DNA of 64,000 bases from an uncultured Oscillospiraceae bacterium (GCA_910577525.1 CAJTLI010000013.1:1-64000), one strand, 5' to 3'. Counted from the first letter of the stretch, positions 9,372-17,965 are shown. A program made the numbers and translations. Notes: generated by a model not told the origin, from the letters alone.

Positions 9372-11963
9372 TCAGCCGCCGATGGTCCGGCGGATGTCCG
9401 CCTCCGCCTGCCTGACCTCAAACTCCAGCTCGGCGGCGCTCACGCGCACCGCCCCGTGGCCCAGGATAATCATCTGCTCCAGCCCGTCGGAGGTGGCCAC
9501 CCGCACCCGGTGGTCCCGGCGCTCCCTGGACAGGGCGTAGGTGGTCTTTTCGATATACATGTCCGCCGTCTCCGCCTCCTTGGTGTACACCACGAACAGG
9601 TCTCCCAGCCGCTCCACGGAGCCCGGGTTTCCCTTCACCTTATAGGCGTCGAATACCACGATGACCTTGTTCCGCTTCCAGCCCTGATAGTTGCGCAGCC
9701 GGTGGATGAGCTGCTCCCGGGCCCCGTCCAGGTCCTCCCGCCCGGCGGCCCGCAGACTGTCCCAGGCGTGGATGATGTTGTAGCCGTCCACCAGCAGATA
9801 GTCGTCGCCGTCCCGGGTTTTCAGCCCCTTCCAGGGCTTGGGCCTGGGGGGCGCGCTTTTTGGAACGGGCCGGAAGGCGTGGGGCTTTACCGGGCCGTAG
9901 GCCCGCTGGAAAATGGCCTCCAGTTCCTTGTCCAGCGCCGCCCGGGACTCGTAGCTCATGGGGGGCTCCCGGCGGGCGGGGGTCTCCTGGGGGGCTGGCT
10001 TGTCCGACGGGGGCCGCCAGCCGCTGTCCAGGTGCATATGGGCGCGGACCTCATTCCAGGGCACGTTGAAGCCCGCCCCGTGGGCGCAGAACACCGAGCC
10101 GGCGGGGTTGTCCGCGTCCCGGTCCGGGCTGTAGCCCGACGCGGCGATGACCTCCGGCCCGTTGTGGCAGGGCCGGTAGCCCTCCACCGCGCAGGACAGC
10201 CGCCCCCGGCCCCCCGTGTAGGCCGCCACCTCTGTCCAGTACCCCCCCGCCTCGGACACCGGAACCGACCCGGTGAGGACGGACAGCTCCCCCGCCGTCT
10301 CCGGGGGCTGGAAGTCCGCCCCCATCCGCTGGAGGTCAGTCATGGCCCGGCCCACGTTCCCCGTGGGCACCTCCAGCCGGAAGAAGTACCAGGGCTCCAG
10401 CAGCACGCTTTTCGCGCTCATCAGCCCCTGCCGCACCGCCCGGTAGGTGGCCTGGCGGAAGTCGCCCCCCTCGGTGTGCTTGAGGTGGGCCCGGCCCGTC
10501 AGCAGGGTGAGCTTCATGTCGGTAATGGGGGACCCGGTGAGCACCCCCAGATGGGTTTTTTCCATCAGGTGGGTTAAGATCAGCCGCTGCCAGTGGCCGT
10601 CCAGCACGTTTTCCGAGCAGATGGTGTCCAGAACCAGCCCCGCCCCCCGCTCCAGCGGCTCCAGGAGAAGGTGGACCTCGGCGTAGTGGCGCAGGGGCTC
10701 AAAGTGGCCCACCCCCTCCGCCGGGGCGGCGATGGTCTCCAGGTAGACGATGCGCCCCGGGCCGAAGGACACCGCCTGCCCAAACCGCCGCTCCATCAGC
10801 CGGGACAGCACCTCCAGCTGCACCTCGCCCATGAGGTGGACCCGGATCTCCCCCAGCAGCTCGTTCCACTCCACCTGGAGCTGGGGGTCCTCCTCCTCCA
10901 GAATCCGCAGCTGGGCTAAGAGGGTGTGCACGTCCCCCCCGGAGGGCGGGAGCACCTGATAGGCCAGCACGGGCTCCAGCTGGGGGCCCTCCCAGTCCTC
11001 CTCCGCCCCCAGGCCCTGGCCCGCCCGGGTCCGGCTCAGCCCGGCCGCGGCGCACACCGTCCCCGCCGGGGCCTCCTCAGCGGGCGTGAATTTCGCCCCG
11101 GAATAGAGGCGCAGCTGGGTGGTCTTCTCCTCCCAGTCCGGGCCCTTTACAGTGTCCCGGACCTTCAAAACGCCCCCCGTCACCTTCAGCCAGGTGAGCC
11201 GCTCCCCCTTCTCGTCCCGGGAAATTTTGAACACACGGGCGGCGAATTCCCCGGGCCAGTCCGGCTCCAGAGCGTACCGGTCCAGGCCGTCCAGCAGCTC
11301 CTCCACCCCCTGGGTTTTCAGCGCCGCGCCGAAAAAGCAGGGGAACAGCTTCCGCCCTACGACCAGAGCGGACAGGTCCCCGTCGTCCAGCTCCCCCGTC
11401 TCCAGATAGCGCTCCATCAGCTCCTCATCGCACAGGGCGGCCTGCTCCAGCAGCTGCTCCCTGGGGCCGGTGAAGTCGGCGCAGCCGTCGCTCAGCCGCT
11501 CCCGCAGCTGGGCCAGCAGCCTGTCCCGGTCCGTGCCCGGCTGGTCCATCTTGTTGACGAACAGGAAGGTGGGCACCTGGTGGCGCTCCAGCAGCTTCCA
11601 CAGGGTTTCGGTGTGGCCCTGCACCCCGTCCGCTCCGCTGATGAGCAGCACGGCGCAGTCCATCACCTGTACCGCCCGCTCCATCTCGGCGGAGAAATCC
11701 ACATGGCCGGGGGTGTCCAGCAGGGTGAGCTCCGTGTCCTTCCAGCGCAGCCGGGCCTGCTTGGAGAAGATGGTGATGCCCCGCTCCCGCTCCTGCTGGT
11801 CGGTGTCCAGGAAGGCGTCGCCGTGGTCCACCCGCCCCAGCTGCCGGAGGGCGCCGGACAGATACAGAATGGCCTCGGACAAGGTGGTCTTGCCGGAGTC
11901 CACGTGGGCCAGCAGGCCCGTACAGATTCGCTTGACCGGTTTTTGGCCGGAGCCTGCGCCCAT
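9372..11963 (-). CDS. TetM-like ribosomal GTPase fused to a YacP/NYN endoribonuclease domain
   Basis: Residues about 10-690 resemble TetM/EF-G ribosomal protection GTPases: G1 AHVDSGKTT (19-27), G2 region RERGITIFSKQ, G3 DTPGH, G4 NKMD, followed by EF-G-like domains. After a Pro-rich linker, residues about 715-863 form a YacP-type NYN domain (DYLLVDGYNIIHAW, VVFDAYKVKGNPGS, ATSDGLEQMI). B. subtilis YacP (Rae1) is a ribosome-associated A-site endoribonuclease. The fusion therefore joins a factor predicted to bind the ribosomal A-site region with a likely mRNA nuclease. The start is ATG 11963 after GGGAGGTG; an in-frame ATG 10 codons upstream lacks a ribosome binding site. Neither a dedicated tetracycline-resistance role nor any other specific role is shown. 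Confidence 0.85.
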   Translation of the reverse strand: MGAGSGQKPVKRICTGLLAHVDSGKTTLSEAILYLSGALRQLGRVDHGDAFLDTDQQERERGITIFSKQARLRWKDTELTLLDTPGHVDFSAEMERAVQVMDCAVLLISGADGVQGHTETLWKLLERHQVPTFLFVNKMDQPGTDRDRLLAQLRERLSDGCADFTGPREQLLEQAALCDEELMERYLETGELDDGDLSALVVGRKLFPCFFGAALKTQGVEELLDGLDRYALEPDWPGEFAARVFKISRDEKGERLTWLKVTGGVLKVRDTVKGPDWEEKTTQLRLYSGAKFTPAEEAPAGTVCAAAGLSRTRAGQGLGAEEDWEGPQLEPVLAYQVLPPSGGDVHTLLAQLRILEEEDPQLQVEWNELLGEIRVHLMGEVQLEVLSRLMERRFGQAVSFGPGRIVYLETIAAPAEGVGHFEPLRHYAEVHLLLEPLERGAGLVLDTICSENVLDGHWQRLILTHLMEKTHLGVLTGSPITDMKLTLLTGRAHLKHTEGGDFRQATYRAVRQGLMSAKSVLLEPWYFFRLEVPTGNVGRAMTDLQRMGADFQPPETAGELSVLTGSVPVSEAGGYWTEVAAYTGGRGRLSCAVEGYRPCHNGPEVIAASGYSPDRDADNPAGSVFCAHGAGFNVPWNEVRAHMHLDSGWRPPSDKPAPQETPARREPPMSYESRAALDKELEAIFQRAYGPVKPHAFRPVPKSAPPRPKPWKGLKTRDGDDYLLVDGYNIIHAWDSLRAAGREDLDGAREQLIHRLRNYQGWKRNKVIVVFDAYKVKGNPGSVERLGDLFVVYTKEAETADMYIEKTTYALSRERRDHRVRVATSDGLEQMIILGHGAVRVSAAELEFEVRQAEADIRRTIGG

Positions 11964-12008
11964 GCTCTCACCTCCCGCCCCCAAGGGCCTCAAATGATAA
12001 CCGGTTTG

Positions 12009-12037
12009 ATTATAGCACAGGCGGAGGCGTTCGTCGA
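12009..12037 (-). promoter_or_regulatory. Promoter of the GTPase-NYN gene
   Basis: On the minus strand TATAAT (12014-12009) lies 17 bp from a weak -35 TCGACG (12037-12032), about 45 bp before the start codon. Confidence 0.5.
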
Positions 12038-12145
12038 TAGGCCGTTCCGGAAAAGAAGTGTCTGGATAAAATTTATATTTAACGCCAAATTTTCTATGTT
12101 TTTACAGAATTTCCAGCGCACAAGACACAAAATTTAAAAAATCAG

Positions 12146-12174
12146 TTGCCATATCCGCTCCTTTGTGGTATCAT
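12146..12174 (+). promoter_or_regulatory. Promoter of the CheY-like regulator
   Basis: TTGCCA (12146-12151), a 17-bp spacer and TATCAT (12169-12174) lie about 90 bp before ATG 12263. Confidence 0.5.
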
Positions 12175-12262
12175 CTACCCGGCTGAAAAGCGCGGGCCGG
12201 CTGTTCCGCTGAAAAAGGGGGAAACCCGGCCCAAAGAAATGAAACGAAGGAGGCGATTTGAT

Positions 12263-12625
12263 ATGGCAAAGCGCGTCATGGTGGTAGATGACTCCAGAGA
12301 GGTCCATGTACAGATGGCCAGCCTTCTGGAGGATACCGACTATGAGGTAGCCGCGTTCTGCCGCAGCGGCGAGGAGGCGGTGGGACGCTATGGGCAGGTG
12401 GGCCCCGACCTGGTGACGATGGATATTATTATGCCGGGGATGGACGGGCTGAAAACCGCCCAGACCATTTTGGAGCGGGACCCGGACGCCCGGATTGTGA
12501 TGGTGTCCGAGCTGGCCTATCACGGGACGTTTGAGGAGGCGGAGGCCCTGGGGGCAAGGGGATTTGTGGGCAAGCCTTTTGGGAAAGAGCGGCTGCTGGA
12601 GGCCTTTTGGGACGCCCTGCGCTGA
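12263..12625 (+). CDS. Single-domain response regulator (CheY-like)
   Basis: The start is ATG 12263, after AAGGAGG. The 120-residue protein is only a receiver domain: acidic pair in VMVVDDSREV, phospho-acceptor Asp in DLVTMDIIMPGMDG, conserved Ser in IVMVSELAYHG, and the Lys of GFVGKPF. There is no output domain. No histidine kinase or chemotaxis gene is adjacent, so the partner is unknown. It is followed 30 bp later by the PatB-like gene and may be co-transcribed with it. Confidence 0.9.
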   Translation: MAKRVMVVDDSREVHVQMASLLEDTDYEVAAFCRSGEEAVGRYGQVGPDLVTMDIIMPGMDGLKTAQTILERDPDARIVMVSELAYHGTFEEAEALGARGFVGKPFGKERLLEAFWDALR

Positions 12626-12655
12626 GCGGAGAATGCACGGAAAGGACGAAGCTCG

Positions 12656-13861
12656 ATGAAATACGATTTTACCTCCATCCTCGACCGCCGGGGACGGGAC
12701 GCCATCGCGGTGGACGGCCTGGGCTTCGGCTTCGCGCCCGGCCGGCCCAGGGAGGGCTTTGACGCCATCCCCATGTGGGTGGCGGACATGAATTTTCCCA
12801 CCGTTCCCGCGGTGCAGGAGGCCATGATCCGGCGGGCCGGGCACCCCGCCTTCGGCTACTTCTCCCCCTCGGAGGAGTATTTCAGCTCCATCATCCGCTG
12901 GCAGGAGGAGCGCAACGGAGCGGCTGGGCTGGCCCGGGAACACATCGGCTATGAAAACGGCGTGCTGGGCGGGGTGGTGAGCGCCCTCAACGTGCTGTGC
13001 TCCAGGGGGGACAAGGTGCTGCTCCACTCCCCCACCTACATCGGCTTTACCGGGGCGCTGGGCAACAACGGCTATCAGATCGTCCACAGCCCGCTGGTGA
13101 AGGACGAAAACGGCGTGTACCGGATGGACTTTGACGACATGGAGCGGAAAATCGTGGAGAACAAAATCCACGCGGCGGTGTTCTGCTCGCCCCACAACCC
13201 CTGCGGCCGGGTGTGGGAGCGCTGGGAGCTGGAACAGGCCATGGCGCTGTTCCAGAAGCACGATGTGATGGTGGTGTCCGACGAGATTTGGTCGGACATC
13301 ATTCTCAACGGCCACCGGCACATCCCCACCCAGAGCGTCAGCGAGGACGCCCGGAACCGGACGGCGGCCCTCTACGCCCCCTCCAAGACCTTCAATCTGG
13401 CGGGGCTGGTGGGCAGCTACCACATTATATACAACAAAACCCTCCGGGAGCGGGTGGAGAAGGAGTCCTCTCTGTGCCATTACAACGAGATGAACGTGAT
13501 GTCCATGCACGCCCTCATCGGGGCCTACGGGCCGGAGGGGCGGGAGTGGGTGGACGAGCTGTGCCAGGTGCTCACCGGCAACGTGGACTTCGCCTGCGAC
13601 TATATCGCCCGGCGCTTTGAGGGGGTGGAGGTGTCCCGGCCCCAGGGGACCTACATGCTGTTCCTGGACTGCACCAAATGGTGCGCGGCCCACGGGAAGA
13701 CCATCGGCGAGCTGGAGCAGGCGGGCTGGGACGTGGGGGTGGCCTGGCAGGACGGCAGGATGTTCCATGGCCCCTGCCACATCCGCGTGAATCTGGCCCT
13801 GCCCCTGTCCCGGGTGAAGGAGGCCTTCCGGCGGCTGGATCAATACGTGTTTAACGCCTGA
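12656..13861 (+). CDS. PatB/MalY-family PLP-dependent C-S lyase or aminotransferase
   Basis: The 401-residue protein has fold-type I PLP-enzyme features of the MalY/PatB group. It has an N-terminal MWVADMNFPTVPAVQEAM, CSPHNPCGRVW, VVSDEIWSDII, and the PLP lysine in APSKTFNLAGL. MalY/PatB enzymes cleave cystathionine or cysteine to release pyruvate, ammonia and a thiol, although some act as aminotransferases. It ends in a perfect terminator, so it is the last gene of the CheY-like/PatB unit. Confidence 0.85.
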   Translation: MKYDFTSILDRRGRDAIAVDGLGFGFAPGRPREGFDAIPMWVADMNFPTVPAVQEAMIRRAGHPAFGYFSPSEEYFSSIIRWQEERNGAAGLAREHIGYENGVLGGVVSALNVLCSRGDKVLLHSPTYIGFTGALGNNGYQIVHSPLVKDENGVYRMDFDDMERKIVENKIHAAVFCSPHNPCGRVWERWELEQAMALFQKHDVMVVSDEIWSDIILNGHRHIPTQSVSEDARNRTAALYAPSKTFNLAGLVGSYHIIYNKTLRERVEKESSLCHYNEMNVMSMHALIGAYGPEGREWVDELCQVLTGNVDFACDYIARRFEGVEVSRPQGTYMLFLDCTKWCAAHGKTIGELEQAGWDVGVAWQDGRMFHGPCHIRVNLALPLSRVKEAFRRLDQYVFNA

Positions 13862-13867
13862 TTGGAC

Positions 13868-13910
13868 CAAAGCACCCCGCCCGGAGCGACGCTCCGGGCG
13901 GGGTGCTTTG
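13868..13910. terminator. Strong bidirectional terminator
   Basis: A perfect 20-bp inverted repeat with a 3-nt loop (GAC) starts CAAAGCACCCCG and ends CGGGGTGCTTTG. It separates the convergent PatB-like and anti-sigma-like genes. Confidence 0.9.
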
Positions 13911-13924
13911 TCTGCCGGTCTGAT

Positions 13925-14581
13925 TTACCACTCGAGCCCCAGCCGGTCCAGCGCGGCCTGGAACCAGGGGCGACTGACGGTGGTGAACGTGAGGCCGCCG
14001 CCGTTCTCCTCCGACAGCTTCATCTGCTCCTCCATGGGGAGGTCGCTGAGGAGGATCTCGGAGCCGTCGGGCATCGTGTACCACCAGTCCTCATAATTGC
14101 AGCCTGAGCTCCCGGCAATCACGCCGTCGATCACGGGAAACTCCACCCAGCCGAAGTTTTCAGGGGTGCCGCCCGCGACGAAATAGCCGGTGGTCCCATT
14201 CTCCTTGTCGGTGTGCTCCACGATATAGGGGGTGTTCTCGTCCATCTTGTCGGTGATGTCCAGCTTTTCACCGTTGGCGGTGAGCCAGATGCGGCCGTCC
14301 TCCAAGGTGACGGGATTGTCCGGGGACATTACAGACTCCCCATAGTCGCTTCCGGGCATAATCATCATCGACCCGCCGCTTATGAAGTTGTACACCTGGG
14401 CGGGCAGGCCCGCCGCGATGGACAGCGCGCACCCCACCGCCAGCGCCGCCGCCAGCACCAGCACCTTCACGGAGGGCCTGCGCCCTTTTTGGGTCTGCTT
14501 ATTCTCGATCATGTCCATGATTTCCTCCTTTTTCCGGTCACTGAGCGTGACCTGTTCCATCATGTGCCAATAGTTGTTCAT
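13925..14581 (-). CDS. Single-pass membrane protein, putative anti-sigma factor
   Basis: The 218-residue protein has a cytoplasmic N-terminus (MEQVTLSDRKKEEIMDMIE, about 1-37), one hydrophobic segment (VKVLVLAAALAVGCALSIAAG, about 39-59) and an extracytoplasmic domain with several Trp-rich strands. It overlaps the upstream sigma-factor gene by 44 bp and has its own AAGGAGC ribosome binding site, so translation is coupled. That arrangement is typical of ECF sigma/anti-sigma pairs. No zinc-finger (ZAS) motif is visible, so the role is inferred from context and topology. Confidence 0.7.
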   Translation of the reverse strand: MNNYWHMMEQVTLSDRKKEEIMDMIENKQTQKGRRPSVKVLVLAAALAVGCALSIAAGLPAQVYNFISGGSMMIMPGSDYGESVMSPDNPVTLEDGRIWLTANGEKLDITDKMDENTPYIVEHTDKENGTTGYFVAGGTPENFGWVEFPVIDGVIAGSSGCNYEDWWYTMPDGSEILLSDLPMEEQMKLSEENGGGLTFTTVSRPWFQAALDRLGLEW

Positions 14582-15035
14582 TGCCGCTCAGCTCCTTTCT
14601 CAGCATGTCCCGGGCCCGGGCCATGCGCGTCTGGACCGCCGTTCGGGAGACGCGGAGCACTTCCGCGATCTCCCCCTGATCGTATCCCTCCCAGTAGTAC
14701 AGGTGGATCACCGCCCGGTACTTGGGCGGCAGGGCCATCACCGCGTCCCACAGCTCCCGGTCAGATTCGCCCTTGAAGGGGACGGACTCGTCCAGCTCTC
14801 CTACGTTCCGCCGCCAGAAGGATCTCAGCTGGCTTCTGCACAGGTTGGCGGCGCAGGTGAGCAGCCAGCTCTTTTCCCGCCCCGGCAGGAGGACGGCCTT
14901 TCCCTCCGCCAGCTTGAGAAATACGCTCTGGCACACGTCCTCGCCGTCGGCCCGGTTCCCCAGGTAGCTGTAGGCCAGCCGGAACACGTCGTCCCCGTAT
15001 TTGCGGAACAGGTCCGCCAGCTGCTCCGTGTCCAT
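14538..15035 (-). CDS. ECF-type RNA polymerase sigma factor
   Basis: The start is ATG 15035, after AAAGGAGGT; an in-frame ATG at 15122 is less likely. The 165-residue protein has sigma region 2 (DLFRKYGDDVFRLAYSYLGNRADGEDVCQSVFLKLAEG) and region 4 (ALPPKYRAVIHLYYWEGYDQGEIAEVLRVSRTAVQTRMARARDML). No region 1 or 3 is present, as expected for group IV factors. The overlapping downstream gene encodes a membrane protein that probably controls it. Confidence 0.92.
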   Translation of the reverse strand: MDTEQLADLFRKYGDDVFRLAYSYLGNRADGEDVCQSVFLKLAEGKAVLLPGREKSWLLTCAANLCRSQLRSFWRRNVGELDESVPFKGESDRELWDAVMALPPKYRAVIHLYYWEGYDQGEIAEVLRVSRTAVQTRMARARDMLRKELSGNEQLLAHDGTGHAQ

Positions 15036-15174
15036 TGCCGGCACCTCCTTTCGCCGCCTCGCTGCTGTTTCGCTTGGCGCCTTGCTGTTGTCACGCTTGC
15101 GCTTCTTTGTGATCACGCCCATAAAACGATTGAGGGGGCCCGATTATCACAGGCCCGAAAGCATTTTTTGAAAA

Positions 15175-15208
15175 AAGCGGCCGGCCGGAACGCTCCGGCC
15201 AGCCGCTT
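15175..15208. terminator. Terminator downstream of the GDSL lipoprotein gene
   Basis: AAGCGGCCGGCCGGA and TCCGGCCAGCCGCTT form a nearly perfect 15-bp stem. On the minus strand it is followed by TTTTTT. Confidence 0.85.
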
Positions 15209-15221
15209 TACTGATGTAAGA

Positions 15222-16109
15222 TTATGACTCCTGCGCCAGCGCGGCCTCCCGGTTGGCAAAGAAGCGCTCCCGGTCCATGACGTGGTTCCGGAGATAATCG
15301 GCCCACTTGCCGTAGGCCCCGTAGGCGAAATGGCACCCATCGTTTGCCAGCTCCGCGGGCAGCTGGCCGTCCGGTCCGGTGTACACCTCGGCGGTGTTGA
15401 GCAGCACCACCTTTTTCTCCGCCGCCGCCCGGACGATGGCCTGGTTGAAGGCGGCCAGGTTGGCGTTGTTGATGTAGGAGGCCAGCTTATTCTGACGGCA
15501 CAGGCCGTCGTTCAGCGGGGGCATGACCTGCAAATATACCACCGCCTCGGGCTGAAGCTCCAAAACCTGGTCCAGCAGCTCCATCAGGCCGCTCTCATAG
15601 CTCCCGGCGGGGTAGCCCAGCTCGTTGACCCCCAGCATGATGTACACGTTGTCATACTGCTTTCGGGCCAGCGCCCCCAGCAGGGTGTAAGACTGGCCGT
15701 CGATCTCGCACACCGGATATTTGGCGTCGTCGGTGCGGAACACGGTCATACCACGGGCCCAGAAAAAATCTCCGTGTTTCAGGCCGCTGAACAGCTGGAG
15801 GCCCTCGGTGCGGGAGTCCCCCAGAAAGACGGCGGTGTCAAAAAAGCTGTCGTCCTCCACCGGTTCGCTCTCCTCCAGCGGCGTGCCGAATTGGTAGGGC
15901 GCCGCCGGCTCCGGCGTGGGCTCGGGGGTAGGGGTGGGTTCCGGCGTGGGTGTGGGCGTGGGTTCCGGCGGCATGGACAGAGCGTCGGAGGCGGCGGGGG
16001 GCGGACTGGCCGGCTGGGAGGGGGGAACGTAGTGGCCGGAGGTGGACCCGCAGGCCGCCAGCAGGACCAGGGCCAGGGCGCAGAGGACAAACGGGATGTT
16101 ACGGCGCAT
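15222..16109 (-). CDS. SGNH/GDSL-type hydrolase, surface lipoprotein
   Basis: The 295-residue protein has a lipoprotein signal peptide with lipobox LLAAC (Cys near residue 20). A Pro-rich spacer of repeated PTPTPEP units follows (about 45-70), then an SGNH hydrolase domain: FLGDSRTEG with the catalytic Ser near residue 97, MLGVNELG with the block III Asn, and NDGCHFAYGAYGKWADYL with Asp/His. Family members deacylate esters or cell-wall and exopolysaccharide acetyl groups; the substrate here is unknown. It appears monocistronic. Confidence 0.85.
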   Translation of the reverse strand: MRRNIPFVLCALALVLLAACGSTSGHYVPPSQPASPPPAASDALSMPPEPTPTPTPEPTPTPEPTPEPAAPYQFGTPLEESEPVEDDSFFDTAVFLGDSRTEGLQLFSGLKHGDFFWARGMTVFRTDDAKYPVCEIDGQSYTLLGALARKQYDNVYIMLGVNELGYPAGSYESGLMELLDQVLELQPEAVVYLQVMPPLNDGLCRQNKLASYINNANLAAFNQAIVRAAAEKKVVLLNTAEVYTGPDGQLPAELANDGCHFAYGAYGKWADYLRNHVMDRERFFANREAALAQES

Positions 16110-16219
16110 TTCAGCAACGAGCTCCTTTATTTTGAACTGCTTGTTATGTTAACACACAAGGGGCTGCGGGTCAAGGAACGAAGAGTTACGAATCGGTGTC
16201 GAAACAGTAACAACCCCCC

Positions 16220-17437
16220 TCACCCCTTCCGGCTGTGCCACAGCCCCATGGCCGCCGACACCAGCAGCAGCCCCAGCGCCAGACACCCGGCGATGCCCAT
16301 GGTGCGGAAAAAGGTCTCCAGAAACAGGTCGGTGTCCCCCCGAAGGCCGTAGTCCATGGCCTGATAGATGGTGAAGCCGGGCACCAGCGGGAACATGGCG
16401 ATGACCAGATAGGAGGTGGCCGGGCACCGCCGCCGCCGGGCCATCCACTCCGACCAGGCGGACACCGCCACCGCGGCCAGAAGGCTGGCCGCGAAGGAAT
16501 TGCCCCCCAGGCCCATGGCGGCCAGATAGACCGCCCAGCCCAGCGCGCCCCCCGCGCAGCACAGCAGCGCGCCCACCCCCTGGACGTTGAAGGGGGCGCA
16601 GAAGCCCAGGCAGGCCACAAAGGCGAACAGGCAGTACAGCGCCGGGCTGTAGTCCGCGGCGGTCCCGGCGTGGGCGGGGTACATCCCCCGGAACAGGGAC
16701 ATGGACACCCCCACCCCCAAAGCGATGGCCCCCGCCGACAGCACCGCCCGGGCAAAGGTGGCCAGACCCGCCACCATGTCGCCGGTGAGCAGGTCGCTCA
16801 TAAAATTGGTGAACACCAGGCCGGGCACCAGCACCATGAGGGCCCCGGCCACGGTGATCTCCACGCTGATGGGGACCCCCAGCGCCGCCAGGCCGCAGGC
16901 CGTGCCGCCCAGCACAAAGGCCGGCCCCAGGGTGGACAGAAAGGAGTTCAGCCCCAACCGGTCCAGCAGGGTCAGGCACCCGCCGCAGGCCAGCCCCGCC
17001 AGCCCGGCCGCGGCGCCCTCCGCCCAGCCGCCGGAGAAAAACAGGGCGAAAAAAAAGCCGCCCACGAAGTACCCCAGCAGGCGCAGCGGAACCGGATACC
17101 GCCGCAGGCCCTCCGCCGCCTCCCGGCACAGGCGCAGGATGTCCCCCGGGTCCTCCGGGGGGGCGGCGCACAGCCGCCGGGACAGGTCGTTGAACCGCTC
17201 GATGGCCTCGATGTCCACCGACGAGGGAGGCACCCGGCGCATCACCGTGCGGGTCCGGCCATCGGGGCAGTGGGCGCTGGCAATCACGCAGTTGGGGATG
17301 GCGAACACCTCGCCCTCCAGGCCGTAGGCCGCCAGCAGGCGGCGCACGGTGTCCTCCGCCCGGGGGATCTCCGCCCCGCAGGCCAGAAGCCGCCGGCCCA
17401 TCTCGCAGCAGCCGGATAAAAGCATGTCGTAATCCAT
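16220..17437 (-). CDS. Threonine/serine exporter family protein (ThrE-like)
   Basis: The start ATG 17437 gives 405 residues; an ATG at 17464 is also in frame but overlaps the -35 of an opposing promoter. The N-terminal half (CGAEIPRAEDTVRRLLAAYG, then FAIPNCVIAS near 45-60) is the conserved cytoplasmic part of the ThrE/YjjP family. It is followed by about 10 hydrophobic segments covering both YjjP-like and YjjB-like regions in one chain, as in Corynebacterium ThrE. Export of Thr/Ser is the family role; the actual substrate is not proven here. Confidence 0.88.
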   Translation of the reverse strand: MDYDMLLSGCCEMGRRLLACGAEIPRAEDTVRRLLAAYGLEGEVFAIPNCVIASAHCPDGRTRTVMRRVPPSSVDIEAIERFNDLSRRLCAAPPEDPGDILRLCREAAEGLRRYPVPLRLLGYFVGGFFFALFFSGGWAEGAAAGLAGLACGGCLTLLDRLGLNSFLSTLGPAFVLGGTACGLAALGVPISVEITVAGALMVLVPGLVFTNFMSDLLTGDMVAGLATFARAVLSAGAIALGVGVSMSLFRGMYPAHAGTAADYSPALYCLFAFVACLGFCAPFNVQGVGALLCCAGGALGWAVYLAAMGLGGNSFAASLLAAVAVSAWSEWMARRRRCPATSYLVIAMFPLVPGFTIYQAMDYGLRGDTDLFLETFFRTMGIAGCLALGLLLVSAAMGLWHSRKG

Positions 17438-17457
17438 GTCGTCGCCGTCCTTTTCCC

Positions 17458-17485
17458 TTGACAAAACGGTTGGGCGTGGTATAAT
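17458..17485 (+). promoter_or_regulatory. Perfect-consensus promoter reading away from thrE
   Basis: TTGACA (17458-17463), a 16-bp spacer and TATAAT (17480-17485) make both hexamers exact sigma-A consensus. No plausible protein gene follows on this strand for about 500 bp. The next plus-strand gene (SLH protein) has its own promoter, so this one probably drives a small RNA. Confidence 0.75.
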
Positions 17486-17490
17486 GAAGA

Positions 17491-17662
17491 TATAGGGGCG
17501 CTGCCGCAGGCAAGTCAGCCCTCACATGTCAATTGGATAAAGTCCTATATTGACCGCTTGGGTGCAGCCGAGCGGTCAATATGCGTTTGGGGATATGTAA
17601 ATCATCATACCACAATCCAGCACAAAGCGCAAGGCACAGGGGGCCGGAAATCCGGCCCCCCG
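17491..17662 (+). ncRNA. Candidate structured small RNA of unknown family
   Basis: The stretch directly follows the consensus promoter and can fold. ATATAGG (17490-17496) can pair with CCTATAT near 17544. An inner hairpin uses CTGCC/GGCA, then a strong 11-bp hairpin (TATTGACCGCT ... AGCGGTCAATA, about 17548-17581) follows. A second GC-rich hairpin (GGGGGCCGGAAATCCGGCCCCC, near 17639-17660) could end the transcript and also serves the convergent 48-residue gene. It has none of the 6S, SRP or tmRNA landmarks I can recall. The 3' end could be at either hairpin. Confidence 0.45.
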
Positions 17663-17670
17663 CGTGTGAT

Positions 17671-17817
17671 TTACTGCTTCAGCCCCGAGATATAGGCGTC
17701 GATGAGCTTTTCCAACTCCTCATAGGAGAAGGTTTTGTCCGGTTCCTGCTTGAAAACACGAAGCAGGTCATACGCCATGGCTTTCTGGATGTCCTTGCGC
17801 TCGTTTTCGGTGGGCAT
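17671..17817 (-). CDS. Small conserved-looking protein (48 aa)
   Basis: AAGGAGG sits 8 bp before ATG 17817, which is a better start than the in-frame ATG at 17907. The product (MPTENERKDIQKAMAYDLLR..., ending IDAYISGLKQ) is a short soluble helical protein with no recognised motif. A GC-rich hairpin (17639-17660) follows the stop. Its function is unknown. Confidence 0.65.
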   Translation of the reverse strand: MPTENERKDIQKAMAYDLLRVFKQEPDKTFSYEELEKLIDAYISGLKQ

Positions 17818-17878
17818 TTTCCCAGCCTCCTTATCATCAGGATAAAAAAAGTATACCATATAAAAAGCGAAATTGCAA

Positions 17879-17901
17879 GGGCTGGCGGATTGTGCCAGCC
17901 C
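17879..17901. terminator. Terminator-like hairpin
   Basis: GGGCTGGC GGATTGT GCCAGCCC forms an 8-bp stem, followed on the plus strand by a T-rich run (ATTTATTTTT). It lies between the 48-residue gene and the SLH-gene promoter. Confidence 0.5.
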
Positions 17902-17937
17902 TGCCATTTATTTTTGTAAAAATTTATGGGTTAAGCC

Positions 17938-17965
17938 TTGCAAAATTTTGCCGATAGAGTATAAT
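17938..17965 (+). promoter_or_regulatory. Promoter of the SLH surface-protein gene
   Basis: TTGCAA (17938-17943), a 16-bp spacer and TATAAT (17960-17965) lie about 150 bp before ATG 18115. The leader contains an additional in-frame ATG at 18028 with its own ribosome binding site. Confidence 0.7.

Noticed and set aside
9372..11963. Tetracycline resistance gene
   Set aside because: The GTPase half resembles TetM, but the NYN fusion and the chromosomal housekeeping context do not support a dedicated resistance role.
17491..17600. 6S, SRP or tmRNA gene
   Set aside because: The stretch is structured but lacks the landmarks of these RNAs, so it is listed only as a candidate small RNA.
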